In this document: piece by piece, positions 36,125 to 44,800 of the stretch
How the letters are laid out: the number at the start of each line of letters is the position of its first letter
Position numbering within the stretch: position 1 is the stretch's first letter
DNA from: RSA11 sp036564135
GTDB taxonomy: Bacteria; Actinomycetota; Thermoleophilia; Solirubrobacterales; 70-9
Reading direction: 5' to 3'
Assembly: GCA_036564135.1 (NCBI GenBank)
Contig: DATCLC010000062.1
Coordinates: 7,072 to 71,071, forward strand
DNA length: 64,000 bases
Program-made: the position numbers and the translations under genes
Notes under the pieces: generated by a model
Told to the model about the DNA's origin: nothing
Databases searched by the model: none
The model's input: the letters and a program-made list of their open reading frames with translations, nothing else

Positions 36125-37078
36125 TCAGTCGGGCGCCGAGACCCCGTCCCCCAACCCGTTCTCGAGCTGCAGCAGGGCTCCTTCTTGAGCGCTCTCCTCC
36201 ATCTGCAGCGTCGTGTGCTCGATGCCGTAGCGCTCGCGCAGCAGGTATTCGATCTCGCGGCGGGCGGCGTCGCGGTCGACGTGCGGCTCGACGACGACGT
36301 GCGCCGCGAGCGCGACGAACCCCGGGGTGACCGTCCAGACGTGAAGGTCGTGCACGCTGGTCACGCCCCGGGTCGAGCACACCGCACGCGCCAGGTCATC
36401 GACGTCGAGGTCGGCGGGCGCCGCCTCCATGAGCACGTCCATCGGCTCGCGCACGAGCCGCAGCGAGGAGGCGAGGATGAGCAGGGCGACGGCGATACTC
36501 GCGATCGGGTCGATCTCCACCCAGCCGGTGAGCAGGATCACGGCGCCCGAGCCGACCACGGCGAGCGAGCCGAGCGCGTCGGCGACGGAGTGGCGCAATA
36601 CGCCCTCGAGGTTGATGTCGGTGCGGTCGCCGCGGGCGAGCACCCACGTGGCCGCCAGGTTCCCGGCGAGGCCGAACAGGCCGATGCCGAGCACGCCCCA
36701 GCCCTCGATGTCGGGCGGGTCGTCGAACCGCCCGACCGCGGCGACGATCACCAGCACCCCGATCGCGACGAGCGCCAGCCCGTTGAGCAGCGCGGCGAGC
36801 ACCTCGCTGCGCTGCAGGCCGAAGGTCCGGCGCGAGGACGCCTGGCGCGCGGCGAGCGCCGCCGCCATCAGCCCGAGCCCGATCGAACCGACGTCGGAGA
36901 GCACGTGCCCGGCGTCGGCCAGCACCGCCAGCGAGCCCGTGATCAGCCCGCCGACCACGCCCACGCCGAGCATCACCAGGTTGATCGCGAGCGCGGCCGT
37001 CATCCGACGCCTGCTGTCGGCGCGGCGCAGATCCAGCGAGCTCATATGCGCGTGGCCGTGCGCGTGACCGTGGGCCAT
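36125..37078 (-). CDS. Cation diffusion facilitator (zinc/cobalt-type exporter)
   Basis: The 317-residue protein is a proton-coupled divalent metal exporter of the cytoplasmic membrane. It has a His-rich N-terminus (MAHGHAHGHAHM), six predicted helices, the paired metal motifs HVLSD (helix 2, preceded by DAG) and HSVADALGS (helix 5), and a cytoplasmic ferredoxin-like C-terminal domain (about residues 225-300, VHDLHVWTVTPGF). The ATG at 37078 was chosen over the TTG one codon upstream. It precedes R2 copy 1 and the M23 gene on the same strand. Metal identity (Zn most likely) is inferred. Confidence 0.93.
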   Translation of the reverse strand: MAHGHAHGHAHMSSLDLRRADSRRRMTAALAINLVMLGVGVVGGLITGSLAVLADAGHVLSDVGSIGLGLMAAALAARQASSRRTFGLQRSEVLAALLNGLALVAIGVLVIVAAVGRFDDPPDIEGWGVLGIGLFGLAGNLAATWVLARGDRTDINLEGVLRHSVADALGSLAVVGSGAVILLTGWVEIDPIASIAVALLILASSLRLVREPMDVLMEAAPADLDVDDLARAVCSTRGVTSVHDLHVWTVTPGFVALAAHVVVEPHVDRDAARREIEYLLRERYGIEHTTLQMEESAQEGALLQLENGLGDGVSAPD

Positions 37079-37152
37079 CAAGGTTGAGGCTAGACCCCCG
37101 GCGGCCCGGCTGGTAGCGGGCGCGCAATCGGACGCGACTAACGTTTCCCGCC

Positions 37153-38457
37153 GTGCTCCGGAGGATCCGGTACTTCTTCGAGGACCTCGCCTACTTCGCG
37201 CGCCGCCAGCCGCTGGGGTTCCTGCGCATGGTCGGCGGCGTCCTGGTCGCGTGCGCGCTCATCGCCGGCGTCTACGTGGCGGCCCGCGAGCTGCTCGAGG
37301 ACGACGAGCCGGAGGCGCCCGCACTCGCCCCGGAGATCTTCGTGCGCACCGGGTCGGCGCCCGAGGAGACGGAGGACATCGGCTTCCCGACGTTCGCCAC
37401 CCGCAACACCACGCGCATCGCGGGGGCGGACTCGATCGCGATCGCCGCGGGCGCCGCGCTCGCGACCTTCCCCACGGACGCTCCGCCCGCGGTCGCGCTC
37501 GCCGACGTCGGCGACTGGCCGGGCGCGCTCGCCGCGTCGGTCCTCTTCGCGGACCCGGTCTCCGCGCCGCTCCTGTTCACCGCCGACGGCGAGGTGCCCG
37601 AGCTGACCGCGGACGCGCTCGCGGCTCTCGACCCGCGCGGGTCGGCCGCCACGGGCCGCGACCAGGCGTTCGTGATCGGCGACGCGGCGGCGCCCGACGA
37701 CCTGCGGACCGACCAGGTCACCGGCGGCAACCCGGCGGAGCTCGCGCTCGCGATCGCCACGCTGCGGACCGAGCTGGCCGGCGAGGACCCCGACCACCTG
37801 CTCGTCGTGAGCTCCGACGATCCGGAGTACGCGATGCCGGCCGCGGCCTGGGCGGCGCGCTCGGGCGACCCGATCCTGTTCGCGCAACGCGACTCGGTCC
37901 CCGCCGCGACCATCGACGCGATCGAGCGCTGGGAGGAGGCGGAGGTGTTCGTGCTCGGCCCCGAGTCGGTGATCTCGGACGGCGCCCTGCGCAGGCTGCG
38001 GCGCGCCGCCTCGAACGTGCGCCGCGTCGGCGAGGAGGGACCGGTGGAGAACGCGGTCGCCTTCGCGCGTTACGTGCGCGGCGAGTTCGGCTGGAACATC
38101 AACGACCCCGGGCACGGCTTCGTCGTCGCGAACACCGCGCGCCCCACCGACGCGGCGGCGGCGGCACCGCTTTCGGCGAGCGGGAGCTGGGGCCCGCTGC
38201 TGCTCACGGACAGCGCCGAGACGGCGCCGCCGGCCCTCGCCGGCTACCTCCTGGACCTCAAGCCGGGCTATGAGACCGACCCGACCCGGGCGGTCTTCAA
38301 CCACCTGTGGATCATCGGCGACGAGGCGTCGATCTCCACCGCGCTGCAGGCGGAGCTCGACGAGATCGCCGAGCTCGCCCCGGTACGCTCCGGCGAAGGT
38401 GAGTCCTTCCTGGGCCCGGACGCGGGAGCCCCCGAGCCGGAGACCAGGGCGGACTGA
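37153..38457 (+). CDS. Membrane-anchored cell-wall-binding-repeat-like protein
   Basis: The 434-residue protein has a short cytoplasmic N-terminus, one membrane helix (about residues 26-44, MVGGVLVACALIAGVYVAA) and an extracytoplasmic part. That part shows repeats resembling cell-wall-binding repeat 2: TTRIAGADSIAIAAGAA, then AVALADVGDWPGALAASVL and VFVLGPESVISDGALRRL, with NHLWIIGDEASIS at the end. Proteins with such repeats anchor to secondary wall polymers. This match is by eye and the repeats are degenerate. The start is GTG at 37153, divergent from the exporter with 74 bases between. It is followed 31 bases later by a small conserved gene. Confidence 0.75.
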   Translation: MLRRIRYFFEDLAYFARRQPLGFLRMVGGVLVACALIAGVYVAARELLEDDEPEAPALAPEIFVRTGSAPEETEDIGFPTFATRNTTRIAGADSIAIAAGAALATFPTDAPPAVALADVGDWPGALAASVLFADPVSAPLLFTADGEVPELTADALAALDPRGSAATGRDQAFVIGDAAAPDDLRTDQVTGGNPAELALAIATLRTELAGEDPDHLLVVSSDDPEYAMPAAAWAARSGDPILFAQRDSVPAATIDAIERWEEAEVFVLGPESVISDGALRRLRRAASNVRRVGEEGPVENAVAFARYVRGEFGWNINDPGHGFVVANTARPTDAAAAAPLSASGSWGPLLLTDSAETAPPALAGYLLDLKPGYETDPTRAVFNHLWIIGDEASISTALQAELDEIAELAPVRSGEGESFLGPDAGAPEPETRAD

Positions 38458-38488
38458 GTGCCGACGACGAAGCAAACGAGGGACGTAG

Positions 38489-38719
38489 ATGAGCGAAAGC
38501 GAACGAGCGGATCGGCTGACCCGCCGGGTCACGGTGGATGACATCCGTGCGCTCGCCGGCCCCGCGACGCCCCACTTCTCGCTGCAGATCCGCAACCGGA
38601 TCAAGAAGCTGATCGCGCCGCTCCCGGCTGACGACCCGGCGCGCGCCGAGGGCGAGCGGCAGATCAAGCGCCTGGAGGAGCTGGCCGCCCACTCGGGGGA
38701 ACCGCGCGGGCAGGGATGA
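38489..38719 (+). CDS. Small conserved hypothetical protein
   Basis: The 76-residue protein is charged and mostly helical (VDDIRALAGPATPHFSLQIR, then IKKLIAPLPADDPARAEGER). No cysteines or membrane segment are present. Its gene lies between the cell-wall-repeat gene and the methyltransferase, and its stop overlaps the next start as ATGA, which supports it being real and co-translated. Function is unknown. Confidence 0.8.
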   Translation: MSESERADRLTRRVTVDDIRALAGPATPHFSLQIRNRIKKLIAPLPADDPARAEGERQIKRLEELAAHSGEPRGQG

Positions 38720-39501
38720 ACGCCGAAGCGGCCGAGCTCGCGCGCGCCCGGCTGGCCGAGCTGCTCTCCGCCGAAGCCGCCGCCCGCGCGAGCGAGGCCG
38801 ACGCCTGGCGGGACGGCTACCTCAACCTGGCACCGGACGGCGTCGAGTCCACCGGCGCCGCCCAGGATTTGATGCTGACCAGCGTCGTGCCGGCGATCTA
38901 CGAGCGCTGGTGGCGCCCGGCGCTCGGGCGCGCGGTGAAGGGCCTCGGCGGGCCCGGGATGACCGAGGAGCTGCGCATCGCGCGGCTCTTCCTCGGGCTC
39001 GCGGGCGGCGAGCGGGTGCTCGATGTGGCCTGCGGGCCGGGCAACTTCTCACGCCGGTTCGCGCGGATCGCCGGCGAGGGCGGGTTCGTCGTCGGACTCG
39101 ACGCCTCGCCGACCATGCTCGCCAAGGCCGTGGCCGAGACGCGCGAGGAGGGCCTTGAGAACATCGCCTTCGTCCGCGGCGATGCGACGGCGCTGCCGCT
39201 GCGCGACGGCAGCGTGGACTGCGTGTGCTGCTTCGCGGCGCTCCACCTCTTCGCGGAGCCCATCGTCGCCCTCGACGAGATGCGCAGGGTGCTCGGCCCC
39301 GGCGGGCGGATCGCGCTCATGACCTCGATCCGCCGCGCCGTCGCGCCGTGGCCACTGGGTCAGCTCGCCCAGCGGTTGAGCGGGATGCGGGTGTTCGAGC
39401 CCGACGAGATCACCGACGCGCTCGCCGACCGCGGGTTCGTCGAGATCGGCAAACGCGTCTCGGGTTTCGTGCAGTTCGTCGGCGGGCGGCTGCCGGAGTG
39501 A
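38716..39501 (+). CDS. SAM-dependent methyltransferase
   Basis: The 261-residue protein has a class I methyltransferase domain at about residues 90-215: VLDVACGPGNFSRRFARIAG (motif I), VVGLDASPTML, FVRGDATALPLRDGSVDCV and MRRVLGPGGRIALM. The N-terminal 90 residues (ending EELRIARLFLGLAGGERV) resemble those of UbiE/small-molecule methyltransferases of actinobacteria. The substrate is unknown. It overlaps the small gene upstream by four bases (ATGA), and its stop is 20 bases before the convergent gene remnant. Confidence 0.92.
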   Translation: MNAEAAELARARLAELLSAEAAARASEADAWRDGYLNLAPDGVESTGAAQDLMLTSVVPAIYERWWRPALGRAVKGLGGPGMTEELRIARLFLGLAGGERVLDVACGPGNFSRRFARIAGEGGFVVGLDASPTMLAKAVAETREEGLENIAFVRGDATALPLRDGSVDCVCCFAALHLFAEPIVALDEMRRVLGPGGRIALMTSIRRAVAPWPLGQLAQRLSGMRVFEPDEITDALADRGFVEIGKRVSGFVQFVGGRLPE

Positions 39502-39520
39502 TCCGGGCCGAGCCGGGGCC

Positions 39521-39656
39521 TCACCCCTGGCCGCACTCCTTGAGGCCGAACTCCGTGGCCAACTCGGTCGCCTCCGGGATCGATGGCGCTGACCCGGTGA
39601 CGAGGAGCGATGGATCCGCGCGGGCCTCCTCGATGCCGGTCTCGAGCTTTGCGTAG
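39521..39656 (-). pseudogene. Remnant of the C-terminus of a lipoprotein gene (duplicate of 40728-41198)
   Basis: Reading the minus strand from 39655 to the TGA at 39521 gives 44 residues starting YAKLETGIEEARADPSLL and ending ATEFGLKECGQG. The last 43 residues of the intact lipoprotein at 40728-41198 read YAKLEASIDEVLDDPTLV to ASDFGFKECGR, clearly the same segment with many substitutions. No start codon, signal peptide or upstream part is present, and the similarity stops abruptly at about 39656. The LLM oxidoreductase gene lies between the remnant and the intact copy, as expected from an old tandem duplication followed by decay. Confidence 0.85.
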
Positions 39657-39685
39657 CAGCCGCGCGCGCCCGGCTACGGCGAACA

Positions 39686-40714
39686 TCAAGCGGCCGGCGC
39701 GAACGTCTCGATGATCCGCCGCTGGTAGGCCGCGATGCGCTCGGGCTCGATGAAGTAGGTCGGGGGCGTGAGGCTGACCGCGTCGCCGAGCTCGGCGATC
39801 CGCTCGACGCGGGCGCGCACCTTGTCCGGCGGCCCGGCGGCGCAGTAGGTGTCCACCATCTCGTCGGTGACGTGCGACGCGAGGTTGGCGAAATCGCCAG
39901 CGCGAAACGCGTTGCGCACGGCCTCCGCCTGCTCGCCGAAGCCGTGCATCTCCCAGAGCGGCGCGTAGGTGCGTACGGTCGCGTAGAAGGCGATCGTCCG
40001 CCGCGCGGCCTCGTACGCCGCCTCCTCGTCCTCGTCGATCGCGCAGCACACGCCGGGGATGAAGTCGAAGTTCGCGCGCGAGCGGCCTGAGCGCTGCAGG
40101 CCGAGCTCGAAGTTCGGGATCACGACCTCCTCCAGCCAGCGCGGCGAGCAGATCAGGTGCCCGAGCAGTCCGTCGGCGACGTCGCCCGCCATGCGCGCCA
40201 TGCCCTCCTGCACGGCGGCGGTGTAGATCGGCACCCGCTCGCGCACCGGCGGGTGCGGCCGCACCCAGCCCTTGATGTCGATGTCGTGGTAGGTGCCCTG
40301 GAAGCGGATCGGCTCACCCGTGTGCGCCTTCTCCATGATCAGCCGCACCGCCTCGACGGTCTCGCGCAGATGCGGCGCGGGGCGCCCGTACTCGGCGCCG
40401 TGCCAGGTCTCGTTCAGCCTTTTCACGCCGGCGCCGAGGCCAAGCCGAAAGCGCCCGCCCGAGGCCTCGTCGATGTCGAGGGCGGAGAGCGCCAGGATCA
40501 TCGGGCTGCGCACGAAGCCCCATGTGATCCCCGTGCCGATCCCGATCCGCTCGGTGTTCGCGGCCAGCCACGTTGCCTGCGTCATCGTCGAGCGGTACAG
40601 CTCGACGGCCCAGACGCCCTCGATCCCGGCGCGCTCGGCAGCCTGCGCCTCGCTCGCCAAGTCGTCGAGGCTCTGGCCGAGCGCCGCGATCTGGATGCGG
40701 TCGAGCGCGCCCAT
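39686..40714 (-). CDS. LLM class F420-dependent oxidoreductase
   Basis: A luciferase-like monooxygenase-fold (TIM barrel) oxidoreductase of 342 residues. Typical segments are LASEAQAAERAGIEGVWAVE, ATWLAANTERIGIGTGIT, GRFRLGLGAGVKRLNETWHG, LRETVEAVRLIM and PIYTAAVQEGMARMAGDVAD. In actinobacteria most such proteins use coenzyme F420; use of FMN cannot be excluded. The substrate is unknown. It is flanked by a lipoprotein gene 13 bases upstream and by the decayed copy of that lipoprotein gene downstream. It starts at ATG 40714. Confidence 0.9.
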   Translation of the reverse strand: MGALDRIQIAALGQSLDDLASEAQAAERAGIEGVWAVELYRSTMTQATWLAANTERIGIGTGITWGFVRSPMILALSALDIDEASGGRFRLGLGAGVKRLNETWHGAEYGRPAPHLRETVEAVRLIMEKAHTGEPIRFQGTYHDIDIKGWVRPHPPVRERVPIYTAAVQEGMARMAGDVADGLLGHLICSPRWLEEVVIPNFELGLQRSGRSRANFDFIPGVCCAIDEDEEAAYEAARRTIAFYATVRTYAPLWEMHGFGEQAEAVRNAFRAGDFANLASHVTDEMVDTYCAAGPPDKVRARVERIAELGDAVSLTPPTYFIEPERIAAYQRRIIETFAPAA

Positions 40715-40727
40715 CGCGTCCCCGGCC

Positions 40728-41198
40728 CTAGCGGCCGCACTCCTTGAAGCCGAAGTCGCTGGCGAGTTGGGTCGCCTCCTGCAGCGACGGGGTGCTGCCG
40801 GCGAGGACGAGCGTCGGATCGTCGAGCACCTCGTCGATGCTCGCTTCGAGCTTCGCGTAGATCCTGTTGAGCTCGTCCGCGTCCGCCTCGGGCGCGGGCA
40901 GCGCGCGCAGCTCCTTGAGCTGCTTCTTCATGCTCGGCACGAGGATCTCCTCGGCGAGGCGCCGCAGCTCCCTGGGCTTGGCGTTCTCGGGATCGAGCCC
41001 GGCGAACTTCCTGCCGATCTGCGCCACGGCCTCCTCGTCGGCGCGCCTGCAGATCTCATCCGCCTTGGCGATGAAGTCGGCGGTCTCGTCGCTGGCCGCG
41101 CCGTCATCTCCGCCGCAGGCGGCGAGCGCGAGCAGGGTCAGGGCGGCCAGCAGGCTCAGCAGGCCATGAGGGTTTGTCCGATCCCCCCTCTCGTCCAC
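40728..41198 (-). CDS. Lipoprotein of unknown function
   Basis: The 156-residue precursor has a hydrophobic signal ending in a lipobox LAAC (Cys28) followed by GGDDGAASDE, so it should be anchored on the outer face of the membrane. The mature part is helical (FIAKADEICRRADEEAVAQI, and onward to VPSMKKQLKELRALPAPEAD) and has a conserved C-terminal segment with a second and third cysteine. Proteins of this type are common in Solirubrobacterales-like genomes. GTG 41198 is the only start that keeps the complete signal peptide. A degraded copy of its C-terminus lies at 39521-39656. Confidence 0.8.
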   Translation of the reverse strand: MDERGDRTNPHGLLSLLAALTLLALAACGGDDGAASDETADFIAKADEICRRADEEAVAQIGRKFAGLDPENAKPRELRRLAEEILVPSMKKQLKELRALPAPEADADELNRIYAKLEASIDEVLDDPTLVLAGSTPSLQEATQLASDFGFKECGR

Positions 41199-41253
41199 GT
41201 TGCGCGCGGGCACGATACGCCAACCCGGCGCTTCCCGGACGGTTTCCCGCTCC

Positions 41254-42435
41254 TCAGACGCGCTGGATGATCGTGCCGGTCCCGAGCCCGCCGCCACAGC
41301 ACATGGTGACGAGCCCGACCTCCTTGTCGGAGCGCTCGAGCTCGTGCAGCAGCGTCGTGATCAGGCGCGCGCCGGTCGAACCCAGTGGGTGGCCGAGCGC
41401 GATCGCGCCGCCGTTCACGTTGACGCGGTCCATGTCGGGCTCGAGCTCGCGGCGCCAGGCGGCGATCACCGAGGCGAAGGCCTCGTTGACCTCGAAGAGG
41501 TCGACGTCGTCCACGGTCATGCCGTTGCGGTCGAGCAGCTTGCGCGTCGCCGGGATCGGACCGGTCAGCATCATCACCGGGTCGACGCCGACCGTCGTCT
41601 GGTCGACGATGCGGGCGCGCGGCGTAAGCCCCAGCGCCTCGGCCTTCTCGCGCGTCATCAGCAGGACGCCCGCGGCACCGTCGGAGATCTGCGAGGAGTT
41701 GCCCGCGGTGATCTTGCCGTCCTCCTTGAACGCGGGCCGGAGCTCGGCGAGCTTCTCGAGGCTCGTGTCCGGGCGGATTCCCTGGTCGGTGACGTACGTG
41801 TCGCCGTTCACCTGGAAGGGCACGATCTCGCGCTCGAAGCGGCCCTCCTCGGTCGCGCGCGCGGCGAGCTGGTGGGAGCGCAGGCCGATCTCGTCGAGCT
41901 CGGAGCGCGGGATCTCCCACTTCTCGGCGATCATCTCGGCGGAGATCCCCTGCGGGACGAGGTTGTAGCGCTCGAGCAGCTTGGGCGAGAACGCCGCGCC
42001 GTGCTCGGACATGACCTGCATGCCGTCGGCAAACGAGATGTGGCCCATGTGCTCCACGCCCGCGCCGATGGCGACGTCGTGCACGCCCGAGGCGACCAAC
42101 GCCGCGGCGAAGTTCACCGCCTGCTGGGCGGAGCCGCACTGGCGGTCGACGGTCGTCGCCGGCGTTTCGATCGGCAGCCCCGCCTCGAGCCAGGCGTTGC
42201 GCGCGATGTTCATGCCCTGCTCGCCGAACTGCTGAACGCAGCCGGCCACGACGTCCTCGACCTCGGCGGGGTCGATGCCGGCGCGCTCGATCAGCGCGCT
42301 GTAGACCGTGGCGAGGAGGGTCGAGGCGTGGACGTCCTTGTAGTAGCCCTTCTCCTCGTGGCCGCGGCCGATGGGCGTGCGCACGGCCTCGACGATCACT
42401 ACCTCGCGTCCCTGGAACTTGCCGTTGTCGGACAT
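41254..42435 (-). CDS. Acetyl-CoA C-acyltransferase (thiolase)
   Basis: The 393-residue enzyme cleaves or condenses acyl-CoA thioesters. The nucleophilic Cys100 is in TVDRQCGSAQQA, the His is in VNVNGGAIALGHPLGSTGAR and the second Cys is in MCCGGGLGTG. The N-terminal text EVVIVEAVRTPIGR is standard. It may act in beta-oxidation as a partner of the 3-hydroxyacyl-CoA dehydrogenase at 44801-45625, but the genes are separated by the MMPL transporter on the same strand as the thiolase. A 16-base inverted repeat lies 43-58 bases upstream of the start, overlapping the MMPL stop. Confidence 0.94.
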   Translation of the reverse strand: MSDNGKFQGREVVIVEAVRTPIGRGHEEKGYYKDVHASTLLATVYSALIERAGIDPAEVEDVVAGCVQQFGEQGMNIARNAWLEAGLPIETPATTVDRQCGSAQQAVNFAAALVASGVHDVAIGAGVEHMGHISFADGMQVMSEHGAAFSPKLLERYNLVPQGISAEMIAEKWEIPRSELDEIGLRSHQLAARATEEGRFEREIVPFQVNGDTYVTDQGIRPDTSLEKLAELRPAFKEDGKITAGNSSQISDGAAGVLLMTREKAEALGLTPRARIVDQTTVGVDPVMMLTGPIPATRKLLDRNGMTVDDVDLFEVNEAFASVIAAWRRELEPDMDRVNVNGGAIALGHPLGSTGARLITTLLHELERSDKEVGLVTMCCGGGLGTGTIIQRV

Positions 42436-42477
42436 GGAGCCTCCTAAGCCTTCACGGGTAGGGAGACCATAGCGCCC

Positions 42478-42493
42478 GACTGACTCGTCAGTC
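42478..42493. promoter_or_regulatory. Inverted repeat upstream of the thiolase, TetR-type operator candidate
   Basis: GACTGACTCGTCAGTC has perfect six-base arms with a four-base spacer and sits 43-58 bases upstream of the thiolase ATG. Its TGACT/AGTCA half-sites resemble operators of TetR-family fatty-acid regulators (FadR-type boxes). The site overlaps the end of the MMPL gene. Confidence 0.35.
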
Positions 42494-44713
42494 AGCAGTT
42501 GCCTCGGCGGGCGCGACGGGCCCCGCGTGGCTGATGCGCGACGGCCACCAGTTGCGCTCGCCGAGCAGGAACGCGATCGAGGGCACGAGGATCGTGCGCA
42601 CGAGGAAGGTGTCCACGATCAGCCCGAGCGCGATCGTGAAGCCGATCTGGAAGAGCACCTCGAGGGGGAGGGTCATGAGCGCGCAGAAGGTGCCGGCGAG
42701 GATCAGGCCCGCGGAGGTGATCACGCCGCCGGTGCGCTCGAGACCGACGATGACCGCGTCCTTGGTCTCGCGACGGTGGGCCTCCTCGCGGATGCGGCTG
42801 ATCAGGAAGATGTTGTAGTCGACGCCGAGCGCGACCAGGAAGATGAACGCGAAGGTAGCGAGCGACGGGTCGCTGTCCGGCTGGTTGAAGATCTCGGTGA
42901 AGATCAGCGTCGACGCACCGATCGCAAACGCGAAGGAGAGCACCACGGTCGCGATCAGGTGCAGGGGCGCGACGAGCGCGCGCAGGAGCGCGCAGAGGAT
43001 CAAAAAGATCACCGCCAGCACCAGCGGGACGACCAAGCGGGCGTCGGCGTCGAGCGTCTCCTCGGTGTCGAAGTTCTCGGCGGTCAGGCCGCCGACGAGG
43101 GCGAGCTCGCCACCCGCCGCCTCCGTGATGCTCGCGCGCAGTGCCGGGATCGTGTCGCTGGCCTCCTCGGAGAACGGGTCGTGGGCGAGCGTCGCGTCGA
43201 TGCGCACGAGCTCCCCGTCCTCGGAGCGCCCGGTGACGGCGGCCGCGTCGACGCCCTCGTGCTCGGCGACGACCGCCGCCACCCGCTCGGCGACCGGCGC
43301 CGCCGCGATTACGGTCGTCGGCGCGGTCTGGCCGGCGGAGAGCTCGCGCTCCACGATCCGCTGCCCCTGAACCGACTCGGGGTCGTTGCGGAAGCCCTCG
43401 CCGAAGTCGAGGATGCCGCGCTCCTGCAGGTTGCCGAGCGCCCCGGCGGCGAGCACGGCGACCGAGACCAAGAGCGTGAGGACGGGCCGGTCGTGGACGA
43501 AGTGCCCGATCCGCCGCCAGATCCCGCGCGCCTGCTGCGCCTCGGTTCCGACCCGCGGGACCGCGGGCCAAAAGGCGCGGCGGCCCAGGCAGGAGAGCAG
43601 GGCGGGCAGGAGCGTGAGGCCAGCGGCGATCATGATCGCGATCCCCAGCGCGAGCACCGGGCCCATCGACGCCGTCGACCGCATGTCGGCGAGCATCAGG
43701 ACGAGCATCGCTGCCACGACCGTGCCGCCGGCCGAGAGGATGGCAGGGGCGGTGCGCTCGGTCGCGCGCGCCATCGCGTCGTGGACGTCCTCGCGCTGGC
43801 GCAACTCCTCCCGGTAGCGGGCGACGATCAGCAGGCAGTAATCCGTGCCCGCGCCGAACATGAGGATGATCAAGAGCGCGGTCGTCTGGCCGCTGACCTC
43901 GATCGCGCCGGCCTGGATCAGCCCGTAGACCGCGGCTGCGGCGATGCCGTAGGCGATCGCGACCACGAACAGGGGCACGAGCGCGATCACCGGCGAGCGG
44001 TAGATCAAGAGCAGCAGGACGAGGATCAGCGAGACGGTGACCGCGAGCAGGGTCAGGTCGACCGACTGGAAGACCTCGACCGAATCGTTGACGATCCCCG
44101 CGACCCCGGTCACGTACGCGCGCAGCTCGCCCTCGGGCGCGTCGGACGGGGGCACCAGGTCGCGCAGGGCGGTGACGTTGTCCTGGATCTCCTCGGAGTC
44201 CTCGGAGTTCGTGCGGACGAGCATCGCCGCGGTGGCGCCGTCCTCCGAGACCGAGGGCGTCGCCTCGCCGGGCTGGTCCTGATCGCCCGCGGCGGCCCCG
44301 CCCTGGGTCGCGAGCTCGCGCGCCCCGCATACCGGGCCCCTGAACGGGTCGATCACGCTCAAGAGGTCGGTGAGCTCGGAGCTGCACGGCGCCAACGGGT
44401 CGGGCCGCTCGAGGCCGGCGATCGCGAGGGCGTCCTCGGTGATCCGCTGCCGGTCGGCGTCGGTCAGGCCACCGTCGCGGTTGTAGACGATGAGCGCGTC
44501 GACCTCGCGCCCGTCGGGGAAGCGATCGGAGACGAGGTCGTTGACCACGGTCGACTCCGCCGACGCGGGCAAAAACGCCTCGTTCTCGTTGGTCGTCGCT
44601 TCCTGCAGCTTGGGCTGAAACTGGGCGAGCCCGAGCCCGACGACGACCCAGGTGACGAGCACGAACCACTTCGTGCGCCGGCCTGAGGCGAAGCGGGAGA
44701 TCGAGCCAAGCAC
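42488..44713 (-). CDS. MMPL/RND family lipid transporter
   Basis: The 741-residue protein has twelve predicted helices in two halves, each with a large outer domain after the first helix (about residues 37-185 and 410-540), as in MmpL-type lipid or drug exporters. Conserved text includes FGAGTDYCLLIVARYREELR in the first half and FLVALGVDYNIFLISRIREE in the second, the paired GxxxDY motifs of the proton relay. The start is GTG at 44713, chosen because it opens on SISRFASGRRTKWFVLV; the frame runs far upstream but only as the complement of the dehydrogenase gene. It overlaps the operator candidate at its 3' end. Confidence 0.93.
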   Translation of the reverse strand: MLGSISRFASGRRTKWFVLVTWVVVGLGLAQFQPKLQEATTNENEAFLPASAESTVVNDLVSDRFPDGREVDALIVYNRDGGLTDADRQRITEDALAIAGLERPDPLAPCSSELTDLLSVIDPFRGPVCGARELATQGGAAAGDQDQPGEATPSVSEDGATAAMLVRTNSEDSEEIQDNVTALRDLVPPSDAPEGELRAYVTGVAGIVNDSVEVFQSVDLTLLAVTVSLILVLLLLIYRSPVIALVPLFVVAIAYGIAAAAVYGLIQAGAIEVSGQTTALLIILMFGAGTDYCLLIVARYREELRQREDVHDAMARATERTAPAILSAGGTVVAAMLVLMLADMRSTASMGPVLALGIAIMIAAGLTLLPALLSCLGRRAFWPAVPRVGTEAQQARGIWRRIGHFVHDRPVLTLLVSVAVLAAGALGNLQERGILDFGEGFRNDPESVQGQRIVERELSAGQTAPTTVIAAAPVAERVAAVVAEHEGVDAAAVTGRSEDGELVRIDATLAHDPFSEEASDTIPALRASITEAAGGELALVGGLTAENFDTEETLDADARLVVPLVLAVIFLILCALLRALVAPLHLIATVVLSFAFAIGASTLIFTEIFNQPDSDPSLATFAFIFLVALGVDYNIFLISRIREEAHRRETKDAVIVGLERTGGVITSAGLILAGTFCALMTLPLEVLFQIGFTIALGLIVDTFLVRTILVPSIAFLLGERNWWPSRISHAGPVAPAEATAD

Positions 44714-44800
44714 GGGCCGCGATGCTACCGACGAGTCGGTTTCTCCGGGGTAGGAAAAAGTGCAGCACGGGGCCTGTGGGCCGTGATACGAAACCCCGCC

